This document shows positions 60,914 through 64,000 of a DNA stretch of 64,000 bases, one piece after another. How positions within the stretch are numbered: position 1 is the stretch's first letter; the number at the start of each line of letters is the position of its first letter. Both the position numbers and the translations under genes were made by a program. The notes under the pieces are model-generated. The model did no database searches and had not been told where the DNA came from. It was given only the letters and a program-made list of their open reading frames with translations. The DNA lies in assembly GCF_001541925.1 (NCBI RefSeq), contig NZ_LQMW01000009.1, forward strand, positions 22,591 through 86,590, given 5' to 3'. The stretch comes from Nitrosopumilus sp. Nsub (GTDB taxonomy: Archaea > Thermoproteota > Nitrososphaeria > Nitrososphaerales > Nitrosopumilaceae).

Positions 60914-61326
60914 CAAACATCACTTTCAAGGGAATTAATTAAATTCAAAACATCATTTTTAATTTGATCTCGAATCTTTCTTACATCCTCAATAGATTTT
61001 CCTTTTGGATCATCAACATTCCAATCATCAACATCTTTAACAAACAATGACGGACAGGATTCTTTATCCATACAACCCATATTGATAGTTTTATTAGAAT
61101 TTTCCATCATAGATGAAGATAGTAATTGAGGATGTTGATTTTTCAAATCTATTCCAATTTCTTCCATTACTGAAACGACTACAGGATTCAGATTAGAAGA
61201 AGGAGATGTTCCAGCACTGAGTACATTGAATTTATTTTTAGCAAATTTTTTAAAAAATGCCTCAGCCATTTGACTTCTACCAGCATTTTCTACGCACACA
61301 AATAAGACATTTTTTACATCACCCAT
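60913..61326 (-). CDS. arsC: arsenate reductase, thioredoxin-type (LMW phosphatase fold)
   Basis: 137 residues. The active-site loop CX5RS is Cys11-Arg17-Ser18 (CVENAGRSQ), the N-terminus FVCVENAGRSQMAEAF is typical, and a second Cys pair in GCMDKESCP matches the resolving-cysteine region. It reduces arsenate to arsenite. Low-molecular-weight protein tyrosine phosphatase is the alternative, but the Cys pair and arsR neighbour favour ArsC. Divergent from arsR across a 40-bp promoter. Confidence 0.9.
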   Translation of the reverse strand: MGDVKNVLFVCVENAGRSQMAEAFFKKFAKNKFNVLSAGTSPSSNLNPVVVSVMEEIGIDLKNQHPQLLSSSMMENSNKTINMGCMDKESCPSLFVKDVDDWNVDDPKGKSIEDVRKIRDQIKNDVLNLINSLESDV

Positions 61327-61345
61327 AAAACAACATAAATATTAG

Positions 61346-61355
61346 TTTATATAAA
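61346..61355. promoter_or_regulatory. arsR-arsC divergent promoter
   Basis: The palindrome TTTATATAAA is centred 24 nt before the arsC start and is thus its TATA box. CATAAATATT at 61334-61343, centred about 28 nt before the arsR ATG at 61367, suits arsR. The whole 40-bp spacer is AT only apart from a few bases, so ArsR binding anywhere in it would block both genes. Confidence 0.6.
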
Positions 61356-61366
61356 TTTAAATTGAT

Positions 61367-61666
61367 ATGAATGGAGTTAGTCTTCTAAAATGTATTTGTG
61401 ATGAAACAAGATTTGAAATTTTAGAATTATTACAAAAAAATCAAGAATTATGTGTTAATGATTTTGTAAAAGAATTAAAAAAAGATCAACCACTAGTCTC
61501 ACATCATCTTAAAACATTGAAAAAATGTGGAATTGTAAAATCTAGAGATGAAGGAAAAAAAGCAATGTATACGATAACCAGTAAACAATTATCGGAATTA
61601 ATTACAAATGTCACCAAGACATCAAAAGAAATCCCAGATTTGTGTCTAGACAAAAATTGTTGTTAA
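61367..61666 (+). CDS. arsR: ArsR-family metalloregulator
   Basis: 99-residue winged-helix repressor (CDETRFEILELL, then recognition helix QPLVSHHLKTLKKCGIV). The classical CVCD sensor is ELCVND, so one Cys is missing there. Cysteines occur at 9, 11, 29, 54 and in the C-terminal DLCLDKNCC (93, 98, 99), which could form an alternative arsenite site like the C-terminal Cys set of some bacterial ArsR. It is divergent from arsC and presumably represses it. The stop is fused with that of the convergent PII-like gene (TTAA). Confidence 0.92.
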   Translation: MNGVSLLKCICDETRFEILELLQKNQELCVNDFVKELKKDQPLVSHHLKTLKKCGIVKSRDEGKKAMYTITSKQLSELITNVTKTSKEIPDLCLDKNCC

Positions 61667-61965
61667 AATTTTTCTGGTCGTAAAACACCAACGTCACTAA
61701 CATACAAAACTATAGCAAAATTTGCAAATTGAGTTCTAGAGATTTCCTCAACTACATCTTGTAATTTTTCTTCTCTGATGATTACTTCAATTTTGATATT
61801 CTTTTCATTTTTGAATCCTTGTCCACGTAATCCACGGGCCCCATTCCCATCAACTTCATATTTTGTATAACCAGTTATTTCATGTTTCTTTAAAATTTCA
61901 AGAATATTTTCTTGTGCTAATATCTCACATGTGATAGTTAGTAGTTTTACATCATATAGTTTCAT
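61663..61965 (-). CDS. PII-like protein next to SbtA (SbtB-like)
   Basis: 100 residues with the ferredoxin-like fold of PII signalling proteins: LLTITCEILAQENILEILKKHEITGYTKYEV, then the GNGARGLRGQGF T-loop-like glycine/arginine segment and the VEIIREEKLQDVVEEI region. SbtB proteins bind adenine nucleotides and control the bicarbonate transporter SbtA. The start overlaps the SbtA gene by 4 bp, which strongly supports this pairing. A classical nitrogen PII is less likely: the T-loop sequence differs. Confidence 0.87.
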   Translation of the reverse strand: MKLYDVKLLTITCEILAQENILEILKKHEITGYTKYEVDGNGARGLRGQGFKNEKNIKIEVIIREEKLQDVVEEISRTQFANFAIVLYVSDVGVLRPEKF

Positions 61966-63044
61966 ACTAAACCTCCAGTAAGGAAATTGAATAAGTCTAT
62001 CGTTTCACCAGAATGAAGAATTGAAGATAGTGCAAATAACAAAGGTAACGTAACTATAATGTTATACGGGAATGTTATCCCCAACGCAGATGTAATGTAT
62101 AGACTAGGTTTTGCTTGAGGTATTGCCTGTCGTAAAACTGCAGGTGCGGCAATAAATGATGCACTAGCAAGAAGCAAGCCAAACATCACTGCACCTCCCA
62201 GGCTCAATCCTATTGCAGTAGAAACCAAAACACCAATTACTCCATTGAAAGTAGGTATCAAAACAGCAAATGCTGTTAAAAAGATGCCAACTTTTTTGAT
62301 ATCACCCAATCGTTGACCAGCAATAATACCCATTTCAATCATAAAAATCACGATTGCACCAGTAAACATTTCATCAAATACAATTTTAATTGGTTCAAAA
62401 CCATCTTCTCCAATTATGTACCCAATTACAATACTACCAAGAAGAATAACAATTGCTTTTCCAGTAATAGATTCATGTAATACTTTTGAAAGTTTTGTTT
62501 TTGTTTGATTTAATCCAACATCAATATCGTTTGAATCAGTATCGCCAAATGATTTTTTCTTTTCTCTGATCTGTTTTGACACAGCCATATTTGTCATAAA
62601 TATTGCCAAAATGAAAGCAAGTGGTTCAAGAACAGCAAGTATTGCTGCAATGTATCCTTCAGATGATACACCCTGATTTTTCAAAAATGATAAACCAACT
62701 GAAAAGTGTACTGCACCAACTGCACCATAGGTAGATGCAAGTGCATATGAATCAAATAAGTTGAATTTTCCCAATCGTCGTAAAATTTGATAATGATTCA
62801 GGGTGAATAGTAAAGAAAGTCCTATTGCAACAAACATCGGTACAAGCATGTTTTCAAATCCGGTGTTTCGCATTTCAATTCCTCCATGAAGACCAATTGC
62901 AGCTAAAAGGTAAATTGGCAAGAATTCAGAAATTGCATCAGGAATTTTCAAATCAGATTTTATTCTAGCTGCAATTATTCCAAACAAGAAAAATAGAATA
63001 ATCGGAGTAAGAAGATTAGCTTGAATTAGTTGTAAAATATCCAT
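61962..63044 (-). CDS. SbtA-like sodium-dependent bicarbonate transporter
   Basis: 360 residues with about ten membrane helices in two inverted halves (1-165 and 190-360), separated by a charged cytosolic loop with KKKSFGDTDSND. The segment DSYALASTYGAVGAVHFSVG and the GAVMFGLLLASASFIAAPA repeat counterpart fit SbtA. It would import bicarbonate, the carbon substrate of the thaumarchaeal 3-hydroxypropionate/4-hydroxybutyrate cycle; that is inference. Confidence 0.9.
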   Translation of the reverse strand: MDILQLIQANLLTPIILFFLFGIIAARIKSDLKIPDAISEFLPIYLLAAIGLHGGIEMRNTGFENMLVPMFVAIGLSLLFTLNHYQILRRLGKFNLFDSYALASTYGAVGAVHFSVGLSFLKNQGVSSEGYIAAILAVLEPLAFILAIFMTNMAVSKQIREKKKSFGDTDSNDIDVGLNQTKTKLSKVLHESITGKAIVILLGSIVIGYIIGEDGFEPIKIVFDEMFTGAIVIFMIEMGIIAGQRLGDIKKVGIFLTAFAVLIPTFNGVIGVLVSTAIGLSLGGAVMFGLLLASASFIAAPAVLRQAIPQAKPSLYITSALGITFPYNIIVTLPLLFALSSILHSGETIDLFNFLTGGLV

Positions 63045-63124
63045 CAGTAATGCTTGTGGGAAAAATTGTCGAAATAAAAATCAATGTAAAATTATACAAA
63101 TAGATTAAACACTTCAAGCATTAA

Positions 63125-63760
63125 TCAGTCATTATGCTCTATCTTGTGTTTCCCTGTGACAATATAGTTGACTGCATCGCTCATGAAAACAGCGTGATCT
63201 GCAATTCTTTCCAAATATCTCAAAATTAACGTCTCCATTAATGCACATTTTGTGTTATCTGAGTTTACTAATAGAGGAATTCTTTCACGATAAATTTTAT
63301 CAACTTTTTGCTCTCTTGATTCAATCTTGATTGCTTTTCTAATATCTAGTTCCTTATACGAAATCACTGCATCACGGATCATCTTTTTTACTCTAGTTGA
63401 TGTTTCAGTTAATCCTTCATTGACACATTCTGTTACTCCACCATACGTTTCTCTAACAAGTGACATATCGTATGCATATCTGCCAAATCTTGAATATGCA
63501 TATGAAATCTCTGTTGATGATCTAATAAATCGAAAGTCTTCTGCAATTGGTTGGTACTTTAACATGATATCAAAAATCTGATCTTCTACACTATAGTAAT
63601 TTTTTCGAATTTTCTCTGATAAATCATGAACTTGTGGTGCTGTTTGTCTATCTTCTAGGTATGAATCTACGGCTAAAGAAAAACAGGTAATTGCATCTTG
63701 ACCCATATCATAAATCGTATTTGACAATTTTTCAATTGCTGGATCAATTAATCGTGCCAT
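63125..63760 (-). CDS. phoU: PhoU-family phosphate regulator
   Basis: 211 residues of the all-helical PhoU type, with two tandem three-helix bundles and acidic metal-binding patches (VEDQIFDIMLKYQPIAEDFRFI; LILRYLERIADHAVFMSDAV). It restrains the PstSCAB phosphate transporter and phosphate signalling. It abuts pstB without a gap, so the two are translated from the same transcript. Confidence 0.92.
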   Translation of the reverse strand: MARLIDPAIEKLSNTIYDMGQDAITCFSLAVDSYLEDRQTAPQVHDLSEKIRKNYYSVEDQIFDIMLKYQPIAEDFRFIRSSTEISYAYSRFGRYAYDMSLVRETYGGVTECVNEGLTETSTRVKKMIRDAVISYKELDIRKAIKIESREQKVDKIYRERIPLLVNSDNTKCALMETLILRYLERIADHAVFMSDAVNYIVTGKHKIEHND

Positions 63761-64000
63761 CTATCCAAATCTCCCTTGCACATAATTTGCAGTCAATTCT
63801 TTTTTTGGATTTTTGAATATTGTTTCTGTTTTATCGTATTCAATCATATCTCCCAAATACATGAAGCCTGTTCTATCTGAAACCCTAAGTGCTTGCTGCA
63901 TGTTATGTGTTACAATAATTATTGTATAATGTTTTTTTAATTCGATAATTGTTTGCTCAATTTTTTGTGAAGCAATTGGGTCTAGTGCAGATGCTGGCTC
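63761..64000 (-). CDS. pstB: phosphate ABC transporter ATPase PstB (5' end outside window)
   Basis: The last 79 codons of PstB: the frame enters at EPASALDP (end of Walker B and D-loop), then [24 protein letters not shown] with the H-loop histidine, and ends [13 protein letters not shown]. The N-terminal Walker A half is outside the window. It energises phosphate import; phoU begins directly after its stop. Confidence 0.93.
   Translation of the reverse strand, partial: EPASALDPIASQKIEQTIIELKKHYTIIIVTHNMQQALRVSDRTGFMYLGDMIEYDKTETIFKNPKKELTANYVQGRFG

Noticed and set aside
1..64000. Insertion sequences, prophage, integrase or restriction-modification genes
   Set aside because: No transposase, integrase, terminal repeats or phage genes were found; the methyltransferase fragment at the left edge has no restriction partner in view.

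Overview
The window is AT-rich, gene-dense archaeal chromosome. It carries archaeal information-processing genes (TFB, aIF1A, aIF5A with its hypusine site, SRP54, SRP19, Gar1, S8e, S24e, S27ae, Pus10, Dph6), TATA elements about 23-28 nt upstream of start codons (mostly leaderless mRNAs), two intron-containing tRNA genes and a C/D-box sRNA. It also has the archaeal shikimate route, the siroheme-dependent heme route, ThiDN and a bacterial-type cold-shock protein. Together these point to a Nitrososphaerota (Thaumarchaeota) member of the Nitrosopumilus/Nitrosarchaeum kind. The assignment rests on gene content and style, not on a database search.

Layout. 1-6.4 kb: truncated methyltransferase, aquaporin, PrxQ-type peroxiredoxin, a repeat protein with five LPKG motifs, and a convergent pair for menaquinone synthesis (UbiD-like decarboxylase and MqnC). 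6.6-15.9 kb: an aromatic amino acid operon in pathway order, from ADH synthase to chorismate synthase, then a chorismate mutase-aminotransferase fusion and prephenate dehydrogenase. 15.9-19.3 kb: thiamine genes thiC and thiDN around three tiny genes. 19.3-24 kb: sugar nucleotidyltransferase, acetyltransferase, GalT-like enzyme, archaeal phosphoglycerate mutase. 24-32 kb: translation cluster with two ribosomal proteins, a new 32-aa basic protein, Pus10, SRP54, Dph6, a C/D sRNA, aIF5A, tRNA-Tyr, a decayed V/A-ATPase subunit C gene, CspA and aIF1A. 33.8-37.1 kb: ScpAB, S8e, SRP19, Gar1, TFB.

37-44.5 kb: SufC, a chlorite-dismutase-family protein, an aldo/keto reductase, a fused siroheme decarboxylase, precorrin-2 dehydrogenase, HemA and HemB. 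44.5-50.5 kb: mixed genes including a 40-aa zinc finger, tRNA-Leu, an OB-fold protein, a histone-H1-like coiled coil and Pgk. 50.5-55.7 kb: sufBD-Rieske-sufSU. 56.4-61.7 kb: hemL-hemC-SUMT-hemD directly behind an arsenic module (arsR, arsC, aquaporin). 61.7-64 kb: an SbtA/SbtB-like bicarbonate transport pair, then phoU and truncated pstB.

How it fits together: the two hem loci give a nearly complete path from glutamyl-tRNA to siroheme and decarboxylated siroheme. The suf locus supplies Fe-S clusters for ThiC, MqnC and the heme route. SbtAB and the aro, thi and menaquinone genes suit an autotroph that makes its own cofactors. No insertion sequences, prophage or CRISPR arrays were seen. The observations most worth following are the multiply disrupted ATPase subunit C gene, the C/D sRNA whose guide matches the elongator tRNA-Met anticodon loop at C34, the arsR-arsC-aquaporin module, and several leaderless zinc-finger miniproteins.
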